In this document: in pieces, positions 35,935 through 44,250 of the stretch
Numbering within the stretch: the stretch's first letter is position 1
Layout: each line of letters begins with the position of its first letter
Origin: Pontibacter beigongshangensis
Lineage (GTDB): Bacteria > Bacteroidota > Bacteroidia > Cytophagales > Hymenobacteraceae
Assembly (NCBI RefSeq): GCF_014332515.1
Contig: NZ_VFSD01000011.1
Span: 109,865 to 173,864, forward strand
DNA length: 64,000 nucleotides
Direction of reading: 5' to 3'
The notes under the pieces: generated by a model
The model's database searches: none
The model's input: the letters and a program-made list of their open reading frames with translations, nothing else
What the model was told of the DNA's origin: nothing
Translations under genes and position numbers: made by a program

Positions 35935-36222
35935 ATTTCATTGCCGGTGTCTTTGTTCTTTTTGTCTTGATACAAAAAGAACCAAAAAATCAAGACGATT
36001 TTGAACTCGCTGAACGCTCAAACAAAAAATCGTCACTTTCTGCACTTGGCAACTTTATCTGCCTCGTAGCTACCCGCCGCAATACATTCATTGTGGGCTG
36101 CTACCGCACAACTTGGGTTAAAATAATTTCTAAATCACAGATTAACCGGATTTCACCGATTAAATTTAAAATCATTTAAATACTGAAAATCCTCTAATCC
36201 TGAAAATCATGATTCAGACAAA
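35935..36222. repeat. Two Bacteroidota-style intergenic repeats
   Basis: First, GTTCTTTTTGT and ACAAAAAGAAC form a perfect 11-bp hairpin (35956-35983) followed by a second weaker palindrome ending AAAAAATCGTC. Second, AATCACAGATTAACCGGATT, AATCCTCTAATCCTGAAAATC and GATTCAGACAA (36130-36222) resemble low-complexity intergenic repeats I associate with Cytophagales genomes. A short frame across it has no protein-like character. Confidence 0.5.
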
Positions 36223-36284
36223 CCAGCAGCAGGAGCATCAGCAATTCATTAACACTCCGGAGGGCCTTTCCCATTAGAATAATC
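36223..36284 (+). repeat. R element copy 14 (forward)
   Basis: CAGCAGCAGGAGCATCAGC arm, ACTCCGGAGGGCC core and end CCATTAGAATAAT. It is followed by a family-3 stretch (CTTAACTTTAAACTTTTAAC) running up to the yeiH-like gene's stop. Confidence 0.8.
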
Positions 36285-36327
36285 ACTCCTCAAAAGCGAC
36301 TCTTCACTCTTAACTTTAAACTTTTAA

Positions 36328-37269
36328 CTATAGCAGGAGTATCCCCCACAAGGAGACGGCTGCCACCAGCACCCAGAGCGTGAGGCCCAGGAGCAGAGGA
36401 CGCCAGCCTGCGGATTTTATCTTTTCAAGAGACAAGCCAGCTCCCACTAAAAACAACGTAATTGTTAACCCCGCTTCTGAAACCATGGCTACCGGCCGGC
36501 CAAGCTCTGCGGCCACTGGCAGGTAGCCGTGCAGGAGCATGGCAAGCACAAACAACCCGATAAACCACGGCAACTCCACCTTTTGGTTACCCACCCGAAA
36601 GGCAAAAGAAGAAACAAAGGCAACTGGCACAATCCATAAGGCACGGACAAGCTTAACGGTAGTAGCCACCTCCAAAGCTTCTGCTCCAAAGGCGCTGGCG
36701 GCCCCTATTACCGAACTTGTATCGTGTATGGCTATGGCGCTCCACAAGCCAAACTGAAACTGGCTGAGCTGCAGGTAGTGGCCCAGCACCGGGAAAATGA
36801 GAAGGGCCACGGCGTTCAGCAGAAAAACAGTGCCTAGCGAAACCGACATTTCCTTTTCGTTGACCCGCAGCACCGGCGCCAGCGCCGCAATGGCGCTCCC
36901 GCCACAGATAGCAGTACCAGAAGCGATCAGATGCGACACTTTAGGCCCCAGATGCAGCAGTTTCCCGATAGCAGCTCCCAGCAAAAGGGTTATCAGCACT
37001 GAAAGCAATGTAATTCCGAGTCCCTGCTTAGCGGCAGCCAGAGCCCCAGCCGCATTTATCCCAAAGCCCAGCCCTACCACCGATGCCTTCAGCAGCCAGT
37101 TGATAACCTTTTGGTTATGGCGCTCAAACGGGTGGCCCAGCAGAACCGAAAAGCAGAAGCCAAGCACCAGCGCCACCGGAGCACACACCGCCGGGCTGAG
37201 ACATAGCAGCAAAGCCGCTGCAAAAGTAAGCCTGTGCACTATCTCCGGACATCCTGCTAAACGCTTCAT
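36328..37269 (-). CDS. YeiH/YadS-family putative sulfate exporter
   Basis: 313 residues, about ten membrane helices. The ATG at 37269 is chosen because family proteins begin close to the first helix. Conserved segments: LLKASVVGLGFGINAAGA, ASGTAICGGSAIAALAPVL, WSAIAIHDTSSVIGAASAFG and LVRALWIVPV. This is the UPF0324 family; some members have been linked to sulfonate or sulfite export, and the substrate here is unproven. The LysR gene directly upstream on the same strand is the usual partner, so control by that regulator is likely. Confidence 0.88.
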   Translation of the reverse strand: MKRLAGCPEIVHRLTFAAALLLCLSPAVCAPVALVLGFCFSVLLGHPFERHNQKVINWLLKASVVGLGFGINAAGALAAAKQGLGITLLSVLITLLLGAAIGKLLHLGPKVSHLIASGTAICGGSAIAALAPVLRVNEKEMSVSLGTVFLLNAVALLIFPVLGHYLQLSQFQFGLWSAIAIHDTSSVIGAASAFGAEALEVATTVKLVRALWIVPVAFVSSFAFRVGNQKVELPWFIGLFVLAMLLHGYLPVAAELGRPVAMVSEAGLTITLFLVGAGLSLEKIKSAGWRPLLLGLTLWVLVAAVSLWGILLL

Positions 37270-37346
37270 GGCTTTGTGTGATATATAAACTCTACAAAGC
37301 TCCTGCTTTGGCAGCACCTTTCCCAATCACATTACCTCATGCGGTA

Positions 37347-38246
37347 TTACTTTAAGTTATATTGTGTTACGCAAAAGCGTTTAAAAATCTGGATTAATCT
37401 GGAAGCTTGCCCATGCAGGGTGATAAATTGGAAGGAGCGGTAGATATCAATTCCTTTGATATCGATAATACTCAATTTGTTCTGCTGCAGTTCCTCTTCA
37501 ATGGAGTGGATAGACAGGAAGGCGGCACAGTCGGCATGGAGCAGGTACTGTTTAATGCTTTCGGTGCTGTCTAGCTGTATTTCTATGAGCAGGTCTTTGG
37601 GGTGAATGCCCGCTTTGGAGAGTTCATTGTAAATAACATCAAGCGTGCCGGAGCCGTGTTCCCGCAAGATGAGCGGCAGGGTGAGCAGGTGCTCCGGCTT
37701 GATCTCATTTTTTCTGGCGAGCCTGCCATTGGAGCGGGTTACGAGCACAATCTCGTCTTTCACGAAAGGCTCGTACATGATCTGCGGGTGGTGCGAAATA
37801 CCTTCCACAATGGCGATATCGATCTCCTCGTGTATCAGCTGGTGCTCTATCTGCTCGCTGTTTCCGGTAGTAAAGGTAAAGTGAATGGCAGGGTGGGCCG
37901 ATTTGAAACGCGCCAGAATCCGGGGCAGCACGTACTGCGCCAGCGTGGTACTGGCCCCGATGTGAATGTTGCCGCCGGAGGTATTCGTCAGCTGCACCAG
38001 GTCGTTTTCCAGAGTTGCATAGATTTGAAAAATCTTTTGGGCATGCTCCAGCAAAATTTGTCCGGCAGGGGTAATGGAGATACTGTTGCCCTGCCGCTTA
38101 AACAGGCCTACCCCCAACTGCTGCTCCAACTCGTTGATATGCTTGGTTACGGCAGGCTGTGTTATGAACAGCTCGTTGGCAGCTTTGGTGAAGCTGAGTT
38201 TGCGGGCAACGGTGTAAAACACTTTCAGTCGGAAGTCGAAGATCAT
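37347..38246 (-). CDS. LysR-family regulator next to the YeiH-type exporter
   Basis: 299 residues. The N-terminal winged helix-turn-helix at about 1-60 reads FYTVARKLSFTKAANELFITQPAVTKHINELEQQLG, a classical LysR start, followed by LFKRQGNSISITPAGQILL. The effector-binding domain (about 90-295) has the form of the CysB/CbbR/YeiE group (GNIHIGASTTLAQYVLPRIL). Gene order (regulator then yeiH-like transporter, same strand, 77-nt gap) matches YeiE-YeiH in other bacteria. The effector is unknown. Confidence 0.88.
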   Translation of the reverse strand: MIFDFRLKVFYTVARKLSFTKAANELFITQPAVTKHINELEQQLGVGLFKRQGNSISITPAGQILLEHAQKIFQIYATLENDLVQLTNTSGGNIHIGASTTLAQYVLPRILARFKSAHPAIHFTFTTGNSEQIEHQLIHEEIDIAIVEGISHHPQIMYEPFVKDEIVLVTRSNGRLARKNEIKPEHLLTLPLILREHGSGTLDVIYNELSKAGIHPKDLLIEIQLDSTESIKQYLLHADCAAFLSIHSIEEELQQNKLSIIDIKGIDIYRSFQFITLHGQASRLIQIFKRFCVTQYNLK

Positions 38247-38331
38247 GGTGCAAGATAAGCAGCAGAATTGACGTGGCGTAAAAAGTGCAGTAGTATGTAT
38301 AGAGCCAGGGGAGATTTCAGATAAAAGTTGA

Positions 38332-38382
38332 TCAGCAGCAGGTGCTGCAAAGTAACCGAAGGGGCTTTTTGAGTAGAAAAGT
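38332..38382 (+). repeat. R element copy 15 (forward, degenerate)
   Basis: CAGCAGCAGGTGCTGC arm, AACCGAAGGGGC core, but the end is TTGAGTAGAAAAGTG, mutated compared with the consensus. Confidence 0.6.
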
Positions 38383-38417
38383 GACGATATGGCGCCTACT
38401 GACGTAAGAAGTTTGCG

Positions 38418-38466
38418 TTATAAATAAGGCCCTGTAAATATTTGATTTACAGGGCCTTATTTATAA
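38418..38466 (-). terminator. 22-bp perfect hairpin next to attL
   Basis: TTATAAATAAGGCCCTGTAA (plus AT) pairs perfectly with its complement at 38445-38466 around ATTTG. Without the inserted element it would directly follow the minus-strand tRNA-Leu gene, so it is probably the tRNA's original terminator, now 8 kb away. Confidence 0.75.
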
Positions 38467-38467
38467 A

Positions 38468-38485
38468 TTCTGTACCAGGAGCGGG
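38468..38485. other. attL of the integrative element
   Basis: TTCTGTACCAGGAGCGGG is identical to the attR copy at the 3' end of tRNA-Leu, 8003 bp away. Flanking bases differ on both sides, so 18 bp is the core identity. Confidence 0.9.
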
Positions 38486-38546
38486 TATGCAACAATACAT
38501 ATAATGCATTAAAAATCAAATACTTGTCAAGGCTTTTAAAACAACA

Positions 38547-38585
38547 AGTAACAAACTGGTAACAAAAACGCATAAAGTAACAGAA
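38547..38585 (+). promoter_or_regulatory. Candidate integrase arm sites, left end
   Basis: Three iterated sites AGTAACAAAC, GGTAACAAAA and AGTAACAGAA, same strand as those at the right end. They lie in a 375-nt AT-rich leader between attL and the MBOAT start that shows no other gene. Confidence 0.6.
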
Positions 38586-38860
38586 AATACTGCTTTTTAT
38601 TTCCTCTATTAATATGCTTGAATATCAAGTTTTACCTAATCCCTCCATTTCAATTTTATCAAACTTGGCGTTTAGGCGCTCGTGTTCCTGCTTTGATAAA
38701 GGTATGCACATAGAGCTTTGATAAAACTAAAGTGCATTTGCCACATCTTCAGATTTGGGTTATCTACCCGCCACAAGATAAATTTTTCTTCTTTAGATCA
38801 AGGTGCTTTGATTTCAAATATTATTACCTCAGATTTGCGGTTTCTTTATTGTTTTATCCT

Positions 38861-40324
38861 ATGCTCTTCAACTCTTTCGAGTTCCTTGTCTTCTTCCCGA
38901 CAGTTGTTCTGCTTTACTTCCTGCTTCCCCACCGGTTCAGATGGCTGATGCTGCTGATTGCCAGCTACACCTTTTACATGTTCTGGCGCGTGGATTATGC
39001 CCTGCTGCTGGTGATCTCCACCTTCCTGGACTACTTTTGCAGCAACATGATGGATCGGTACGAGGAGAAGGAGAAAAAGAAACCGTGGCTCTGGTTCAGC
39101 CTCATCACCAACCTGGGGATTCTGTTCCTCTTCAAGTACTACAACTTTTTCAACACGGCTGCCAGGGATCTGGCACAGGTGTTGGACGTTCCCTATGCCG
39201 CCCCGGCCTTTGAGCTACTTCTGCCCATGGGTATCTCCTTCTACACCTTCCAGACCATGAGCTACTCGATTGATGTGTACTATGGCAGGATCAAGGCAGA
39301 GAAGCACTTTGGCATCTTTGCCCTCTTCGTTACCTTTTTCCCTCAGCTTGTGGCCGGGCCGATTGAAAGGGCCGGCAATCTTCTGTCTCAACTCAGGGAA
39401 AGGCACGAGTTCAACTACCAGCGTGCGACGGATGGCCTCAAGCTCATGGCCTGGGGCCTGTTCAAGAAGGTGGTCATCGCAGACCGGCTGGCCGTGATGG
39501 TCAACCAGGTGTACAACAACCCGACGGACTATGAGGGCATCCCCCTTATCATCGCCACCGTGTTCTTCGCCTTCCAGATCTACTGCGACTTCTCTGGCTA
39601 CTCGGACATTGCCATCGGGGCGGCCCAGGTGATGGGCTTCCGGCTCATGGAGAACTTCCGCAGGCCTTACTTCTCCAAGTCTATCCGTGAGTTCTGGGGC
39701 CGCTGGCACATCTCCCTCTCCACCTGGTTCCGTGATTACCTCTATATTCCCCTTGGTGGTAACCGGGTGCTGAAGTGGCGCTGGTACTATAACCTTTTTA
39801 TCGTGTTCCTGGTGAGCGGGGTATGGCACGGGGCCAACTGGACGTTTATCGTGTGGGGTGCCCTGCACGGCTTCTACCAGGTCTTCGGCCTTATGACCGC
39901 TAAAAAAAGAGATATGTTGGTGCAAAGGCTAGGTCTCAACAGACATGAAGGCTTCTACAGGTGCCTACAAGTGGGCACCACTTTCTCACTGGTGTGCCTG
40001 GCCTGGGTTTTCTTTAGGGCCAATAGCATCTCGGACGCTTGGTATATAATAAATCACTTTAATTTCAATAATTACCAAATCTATAAAGTAGTGAGAAACT
40101 CTGTTCTATATCTTGGATTACCACAATGGAAATTTATACTTACATGCATCGGTATTTTATTCCTCCTAATTGTAGAGTTCAAAACTAGGCATAAGCCTAC
40201 ACCAGCAACTTCTTTGAATACCTATCCTATTATAATCCGCTGGGCTAGTTTTTATATGTTCTTATTACTAATCCTAGTTTTTGGATATTTTGAAACTAAT
40301 GTATTTATCTATTTCCAGTTTTAA
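38861..40324 (+). CDS. MBOAT O-acyltransferase (AlgI-like), element cargo
   Basis: 487 residues from the ATG at 38861 (MLFNSFEFLVFFP, the family start). About ten membrane helices. Family motifs: GISFYTFQTMSYSIDVY, FFPQLVAGPIERAGNLL, FCDFSGYSDIAIG-like YCDFSGYSDIAIGAA, REFWGRWHISLSTWFRDYLYIPLGG, and the catalytic histidine His323 in VSGVWHGANW. It transfers acetyl groups across the membrane for polysaccharide O-acetylation, with an SGNH partner encoded 2 nt downstream. Oddity: the first about 388 codons are GC-rich like the host genome, and the last about 95 and all flanks are strongly AT-rich, which suggests a recombinant gene. Confidence 0.92.
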   Translation: MLFNSFEFLVFFPTVVLLYFLLPHRFRWLMLLIASYTFYMFWRVDYALLLVISTFLDYFCSNMMDRYEEKEKKKPWLWFSLITNLGILFLFKYYNFFNTAARDLAQVLDVPYAAPAFELLLPMGISFYTFQTMSYSIDVYYGRIKAEKHFGIFALFVTFFPQLVAGPIERAGNLLSQLRERHEFNYQRATDGLKLMAWGLFKKVVIADRLAVMVNQVYNNPTDYEGIPLIIATVFFAFQIYCDFSGYSDIAIGAAQVMGFRLMENFRRPYFSKSIREFWGRWHISLSTWFRDYLYIPLGGNRVLKWRWYYNLFIVFLVSGVWHGANWTFIVWGALHGFYQVFGLMTAKKRDMLVQRLGLNRHEGFYRCLQVGTTFSLVCLAWVFFRANSISDAWYIINHFNFNNYQIYKVVRNSVLYLGLPQWKFILTCIGILFLLIVEFKTRHKPTPATSLNTYPIIIRWASFYMFLLLILVFGYFETNVFIYFQF

Positions 40325-40326
40325 CT

Positions 40327-41277
40327 ATGCTTTCTTCCTCTTTTATAAAGCCACTATTTTTTTTAATCATATTCTATTTCTTAGGAACAGCCTTTGATTA
40401 TATTCTAGAGTTCGGAGTGAGTAACTCCTCCTATTCACAAGTAGGAAAAGTAAATCTAATTTTTCGCAAGAAGGTGGATACCGATTTGATTATTTTTGGT
40501 TCATCTGTAGCTGAAGTAGGTTTCAATACTCCAGTATTAGATCAAGAATTGAGTCTATCTACATTTAATGGAGCTCTTGATGGAACAAGATTTCAGCAAT
40601 ATAAGTGTTTAGTAAAAGAAATAAATACTTACAGTGAAAACATTAAATATGTTGTATTTGGAGTAACATATTTTGATTTTATGAAAACAACACAGCTAAC
40701 AGAACCAATTCGATTCTATCCTCATCTAAGAAACGAGAATGTTTTCAAGGCACTCTACGAGATTGATTCTAATCTAACACTTAAAATGAAGTATGTTCCT
40801 TTTTATGGCTATACTCAATATACACATGTATATTATCAAAACGCTGCAAAAGGCTTCCTAAATTACTTGACACAAAATGCAGGTATTACTATAGACTCGT
40901 TAAAAGGTTTTGTACCTCATGATACAAAATGGAATGTTGACACAACCAAAGCGATAGATTTTGCAGAAATTACACATTCACATGAGCTTTTAGAAGATTT
41001 CAGGCTGATTAAGGAAGAGTTAAACAAAAACGGGCGAAAAGTAATAGTAGTATTTATGCCTATGCACATTTCAGGGCAAAGAAGATTTACAAACTTAGAT
41101 GATATCATACAAAAGGCAAGTTCTCTTGCCGACTCTGGACTATTCTTTGACTATTCAAAGTCAACTATATGTGATAGCACAGAATTCTTTTATAATCAAA
41201 ATCATTTAAATAAAAGAGGAGCGACAATTTTCACAAAGCGCTTTGCAAAAGAAATAAAAAGTAAAATCGAGATTTAA
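40327..41277 (+). CDS. SGNH-hydrolase-like partner of the MBOAT protein
   Basis: 316 residues with one N-terminal membrane helix (about 8-25) and an exported domain. LIIFGSSVAEVGFN (about 54-67) resembles SGNH block I with the nucleophile serine; FYNQNHLNKRGA (near 288-299) resembles block V with the His (His293), although Asp is replaced by Asn-Gln-Asn. Such proteins act as the extracytoplasmic acetyltransferase or carrier in MBOAT systems (AlgJ/AlgX, DltD-like roles). The substrate is unknown. AT-rich and translationally adjacent to the MBOAT gene. The catalytic assignment is moderate. Confidence 0.7.
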   Translation: MLSSSFIKPLFFLIIFYFLGTAFDYILEFGVSNSSYSQVGKVNLIFRKKVDTDLIIFGSSVAEVGFNTPVLDQELSLSTFNGALDGTRFQQYKCLVKEINTYSENIKYVVFGVTYFDFMKTTQLTEPIRFYPHLRNENVFKALYEIDSNLTLKMKYVPFYGYTQYTHVYYQNAAKGFLNYLTQNAGITIDSLKGFVPHDTKWNVDTTKAIDFAEITHSHELLEDFRLIKEELNKNGRKVIVVFMPMHISGQRRFTNLDDIIQKASSLADSGLFFDYSKSTICDSTEFFYNQNHLNKRGATIFTKRFAKEIKSKIEI

Positions 41278-41393
41278 GTTGATAGAAAGAATTGAGTAGT
41301 AAAACAATATCATATCTCAATAATTAATCTTATAATCCTTTAACATATTAATCATTACGCTTAGCTTATATAGTAAGAAATAAATATGGTTCA

Positions 41394-41981
41394 CTAATAA
41401 AGGGCTAGCAACTCTGTCCGTGTAATTCTTACATTCTCAGTCTGCTTTATCTTCTGCATCAGCTTCAAATACTTCTTAGTTGGCTTGCCTGCATAGTGGC
41501 TTTTAAAATGCTTTTGGTATAGCTGCTCATAGAGCTTATCTGTTCCATATATCTTATCAAACAGAGTATTTAGTTTTCTGGCTTTATGGCTGTAGGTCTG
41601 CGATTCATACATACAGCCTGTATAGGCTTCACGGTGCAGGAACCGTTCACCTACAGAATAGAGCTTTCTGCACCGTTTGCCGGTATGAGGGCAAAGAAAA
41701 TACCACACCACCCCTTTACCAATGTTAGAGGGTACAGAAACTAAACCTACTGTATAATTTACTGGCTTATCTCTGTGCTTGTAATCCAGTTCTAGGTAAG
41801 GGCCATCGGTGCGGGTGTTTACTCTAATACTTATACTGCCTGTTTCTCTGCCGTTGGTGCTCCAGCTTAAAGTACCTGCTTTATACTGATCTGGCTTTAA
41901 GTAGCCCCACTCTCTGAGCTTCATTATAGAAACGGCTATTACATTATCATACAAGGTCGGGAATGTTGGAAATTTTGCCAT
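41394..41981 (-). CDS. Hypothetical element protein with CPHTGKRC motif
   Basis: 195 residues, not recognised. The N-terminal half is beta-rich (SISIRVNTRTDGPYLELDYKH, VNYTVGLVSVPSNIGKGVVWYFLCP). CPHTGKRCRKLY at about 97-108 resembles half of a zinc ribbon. The C-terminal half is basic (SHKARKLNTL, KHFKSHYAGKPTKKYLKLM), compatible with nucleic-acid binding. It is the last minus-strand gene of the element, downstream of the replication gene. Function unknown; inference limited to a possible DNA- or RNA-binding role. Confidence 0.65.
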   Translation of the reverse strand: MAKFPTFPTLYDNVIAVSIMKLREWGYLKPDQYKAGTLSWSTNGRETGSISIRVNTRTDGPYLELDYKHRDKPVNYTVGLVSVPSNIGKGVVWYFLCPHTGKRCRKLYSVGERFLHREAYTGCMYESQTYSHKARKLNTLFDKIYGTDKLYEQLYQKHFKSHYAGKPTKKYLKLMQKIKQTENVRITRTELLALY

Positions 41982-42293
41982 TTTGCAGGAGTTTTTGCTG
42001 AAAATTATAACCTAAATCTTTAGGGAACTTTGGCAGTCTTTCACTGTTTTTTCACTGTTATTGTTCCCCCTTTTCTTTTTTATTGGCTGCAGGTAAAAAT
42101 CTTTAACATGCGGTATTAGGTTTTACAGGCAGGACTTAAGCAGATGCCCCCCTGCCATAAAAAAACTTTCACCATTGCACGCACACACAAGGGCTTACCA
42201 TGCGGTATAGCTTTAGGAGCAGGAAAAGTAACTAACCTCCCCCCTATACATGAGCAAATGTTAAGTTCTGCTAAGTTGTTAGCTGCTTTTGCC
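41982..42293. other. 312-bp non-coding stretch beside the replication gene
   Basis: It contains CATGCGGTAT twice in direct orientation (42107-42116 and 42199-42208), a TTTCACTGTT / TTTTCACTGTT direct repeat near 42042, and a C-rich strand. These could belong to a replication origin, but I cannot show it. Confidence 0.4.
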
Positions 42294-43223
42294 TTACCTA
42301 TAGCTTTGCTTTGCTCTGGCTACTTTCTTATTTAGCTCCTGAAGCAGCTCAGGCGTTTCTGTGTAAATGCTGCTACTAGACAGCTGCTTAAGTGTCTTTT
42401 TAAGGTTTGAATAGTAGGCAGCATGTTTAAAGGTGTTTTGCTCTCTTAGTACCTCCACATGATGCAGGATTGCCTCTAAGCCTTTTTCCTGTATTGCTAA
42501 ACCTAGTAGCTGCTTTAAATAATCATCAGGGGTGTTTATCTTTCTGGTATCCATATTTAACAATCCTTTCTTTTCTATTACACTATACTCTCTATACCAA
42601 CGGTCATACATGCCCATATAAAAGCTTTCATCTGTCAGGGTGTCGGGTGTTATGGCTGCCTGATTAAACTGCTTTGGCAGGCGTTGCATATAGCATACCT
42701 CATACCTTAGCAGGTGTTTACCCTGATACACTTCAGGTATAGCCACTCCTGTACTTTTACATTCTGCAACTTTGTTGTAAAACTTCTTACTCCTGAGCTT
42801 ATTCTGATAGCTTATACTCTTTGGCTGTGTAAGGCGGTTATAGTAGCTGCTTTGCCCCAAATAAGGATAGTACAGCTCTGGCTTATATTGGGTTATCAGG
42901 TTCAGTCCAAAATCTACCCTTGATACATTGGCTTTCTGTATAGGCAGGTGCAATGTATCGGCCATCATTTCAAATGCCCGCTTACAGTCTCCTCTGTTCA
43001 GAGTGTGCAGATTAGTACCAGCATAAAACTTAGGTAAACTACCTGTTATGCTTATACCATACCCTGATACACATACTCTTAAATTACCTGCATTGCCTGT
43101 AACATAAGTTTGCCCGCTGTGCTCCTTATAGGTTTCTGATAGGTTGGTAAGGTAGGGCAGGCAGTCTACTAATTTACTGCCTGCCTGCTCCTGGCTTATG
43201 AATAGCTTAGTAGTATCATACAT
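42294..43223 (-). CDS. Phage G2P/X-like rolling-circle replication protein
   Basis: 309 residues. ANVSRVDFGLNLITQY (about 99-114) has the form of the first conserved strand of phage gene II / plasmid replication initiators. KSISYQNKLRSKKFYNKVAECKS (about 135-157) is the S-x-x-x-x-x-F-Y-x-K-x-x-E motif of that family, followed by LLRYEVCYMQRLP (the E-x-R-Y-E-like strand). A replication initiator nicks DNA with a tyrosine and starts rolling-circle synthesis; it would allow the excised element to replicate. The match is by motif pattern only. AT-rich, minus strand, 35 nt after the preceding element gene. Confidence 0.65.
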   Translation of the reverse strand: MYDTTKLFISQEQAGSKLVDCLPYLTNLSETYKEHSGQTYVTGNAGNLRVCVSGYGISITGSLPKFYAGTNLHTLNRGDCKRAFEMMADTLHLPIQKANVSRVDFGLNLITQYKPELYYPYLGQSSYYNRLTQPKSISYQNKLRSKKFYNKVAECKSTGVAIPEVYQGKHLLRYEVCYMQRLPKQFNQAAITPDTLTDESFYMGMYDRWYREYSVIEKKGLLNMDTRKINTPDDYLKQLLGLAIQEKGLEAILHHVEVLREQNTFKHAAYYSNLKKTLKQLSSSSIYTETPELLQELNKKVARAKQSYR

Positions 43224-43258
43224 TGCTTTTGATAAAATCTATCAATGTGTACCACTTA

Positions 43259-43792
43259 CTATAAAGCACTTTCATAATTATAGAAAGGCTTTGCCTGTGC
43301 TCTCAGGCTTTGCAGTTCCTTATCTAAATGCCCATCTATCAAATTAGGATAATAGGCCGTTACCAGGTTCCTGCCATTAATGAAAACAAGTACTTCAACC
43401 CGGGTAAGGTCTGCATTGGCTATAAACAGGTAGCAATCATTCCTGAAAGGGAACAGCGGGTTTGGCTCTCTGTTGCTCAGTAGCCTGTTAGCATTAGGAT
43501 AGCCATAGCCATATTCAGGAAAATCTGTATCCTCAAAGTAGATGCTGGAAAGATTTAACTTACCGTTAGATAGCGCCCATTCTGACAACCGCTTGCTATT
43601 TGCCTTTATAAACTCTCTGGCAGGTAGCTTGTATAGGTACATTTGCCCTTTGTTATTAACAAAATCCTTCAAACCAGTATAGCCTGTAGGATTAGCAAAA
43701 GCGGTGCAATCTAAACGGCTTTTTGCTTTTATACCATGCTTAGCCTTTATATCATCAGGTAGGCATTCAAACAAATAATAGGTTGCTATCAT
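43259..43792 (-). CDS. Hypothetical element protein (177 aa)
   Basis: Not recognised. The ATG at 43792 overlaps the stop of the HTH gene as ATGA, which decides the start and indicates translational coupling. The protein is mixed alpha/beta with repeated Tyr and Asn (MIATYYLFECLPDDI, FEDTDFPEYGYGYPNANRLL, DCYLFIANADLTRVEVLVFINGRN). No signal peptide, membrane helix or metal motif. Its place between the excisionase-like and replication genes suggests a replication or mobilisation accessory factor (inference). Confidence 0.65.
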   Translation of the reverse strand: MIATYYLFECLPDDIKAKHGIKAKSRLDCTAFANPTGYTGLKDFVNNKGQMYLYKLPAREFIKANSKRLSEWALSNGKLNLSSIYFEDTDFPEYGYGYPNANRLLSNREPNPLFPFRNDCYLFIANADLTRVEVLVFINGRNLVTAYYPNLIDGHLDKELQSLRAQAKPFYNYESAL

Positions 43793-44118
43793 CTTACACC
43801 TCCCATCTTTTTGAGTGTGATGTAAGTCTGTGCCTGCTCCTCTAAATCGGCCTGATCTAAGGGCTTTGTAGGATTCCTTTGCAGCCATTGGTCTACCTCA
43901 GCCTTATTAAAGTAGATGTGCTTACCCTGTGGCTTAAAATGAGGTATACCCGCTGTAGATGTTAGCTTATACAGGTAGCTCTTAGATAAGCCTGTATAGC
44001 TTGCCGCCTCATCAAAATTCAATACAATCTTTTGGCTAAGGAGCAATGTTTCTATGTTCCTTTGCCTCTCATCAATCCGCTGTAAATATTCAGCTATGGT
44101 ACTTTCTCTTTTTTCCAT
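43789..44118 (-). CDS. Excisionase-like helix-turn-helix protein
   Basis: 109 residues. After a coiled-coil-like N-terminus (about 1-30), residues 34-80 form a MerR/excisionase-type winged helix: NFDEAASYTGLSKSYLYKLTSTAGIPHFKPQGKHIYFNKAEVDQWL. This pattern is typical of the small DNA-binding protein of Bacteroidota integrative elements, directing excision and often activating replication genes. It leads a coupled set with the two genes downstream. The 132-nt upstream region carries repeated GTTCTAA motifs that may be its operator. Confidence 0.85.
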   Translation of the reverse strand: MEKRESTIAEYLQRIDERQRNIETLLLSQKIVLNFDEAASYTGLSKSYLYKLTSTAGIPHFKPQGKHIYFNKAEVDQWLQRNPTKPLDQADLEEQAQTYITLKKMGGVR

Positions 44119-44206
44119 TACTACTAATTTTAAAAGTTAGTGAAATGGATAGCTATCCTATGTCTGTTATAACATTACAAACATAAGCAAGCAAAGAAAG
44201 TAACTT

Positions 44207-44245
44207 GTTCTAACTGTTCTAATGGAACAAAATAAGAACTCTGGA
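44207..44245. promoter_or_regulatory. Candidate operator before the HTH gene
   Basis: GTTCTAA is repeated with a 9-bp period (44207-44213, 44216-44222), followed by inverted GGAAC, AGAAC and GGAAC. It sits between the unknown 308-aa gene and the HTH gene. A DNA-binding site is inferred only from the iteration. Confidence 0.4.
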
Positions 44246-44250
44246 ACTCT

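Noticed and set aside
35916..36179. 87-codon frame downstream of rodA
   Set aside because: It runs through a hairpin repeat and AT-rich low-complexity DNA.
38247..38467. Regulatory RNA or riboswitch between the LysR gene and attL
   Set aside because: The only strong structure is the 22-bp hairpin, better explained as the displaced tRNA terminator; the rest is a degenerate R copy.
38471..38490. Possible tRNA fragment at 38471
   Set aside because: It is only the 3' tRNA piece duplicated as attL; no other tRNA parts are present.
42144..42335. Short plus-strand frame in the island
   Set aside because: It overlaps the end of the replication gene and the non-coding repeats; no signal, motif or leader supports it.
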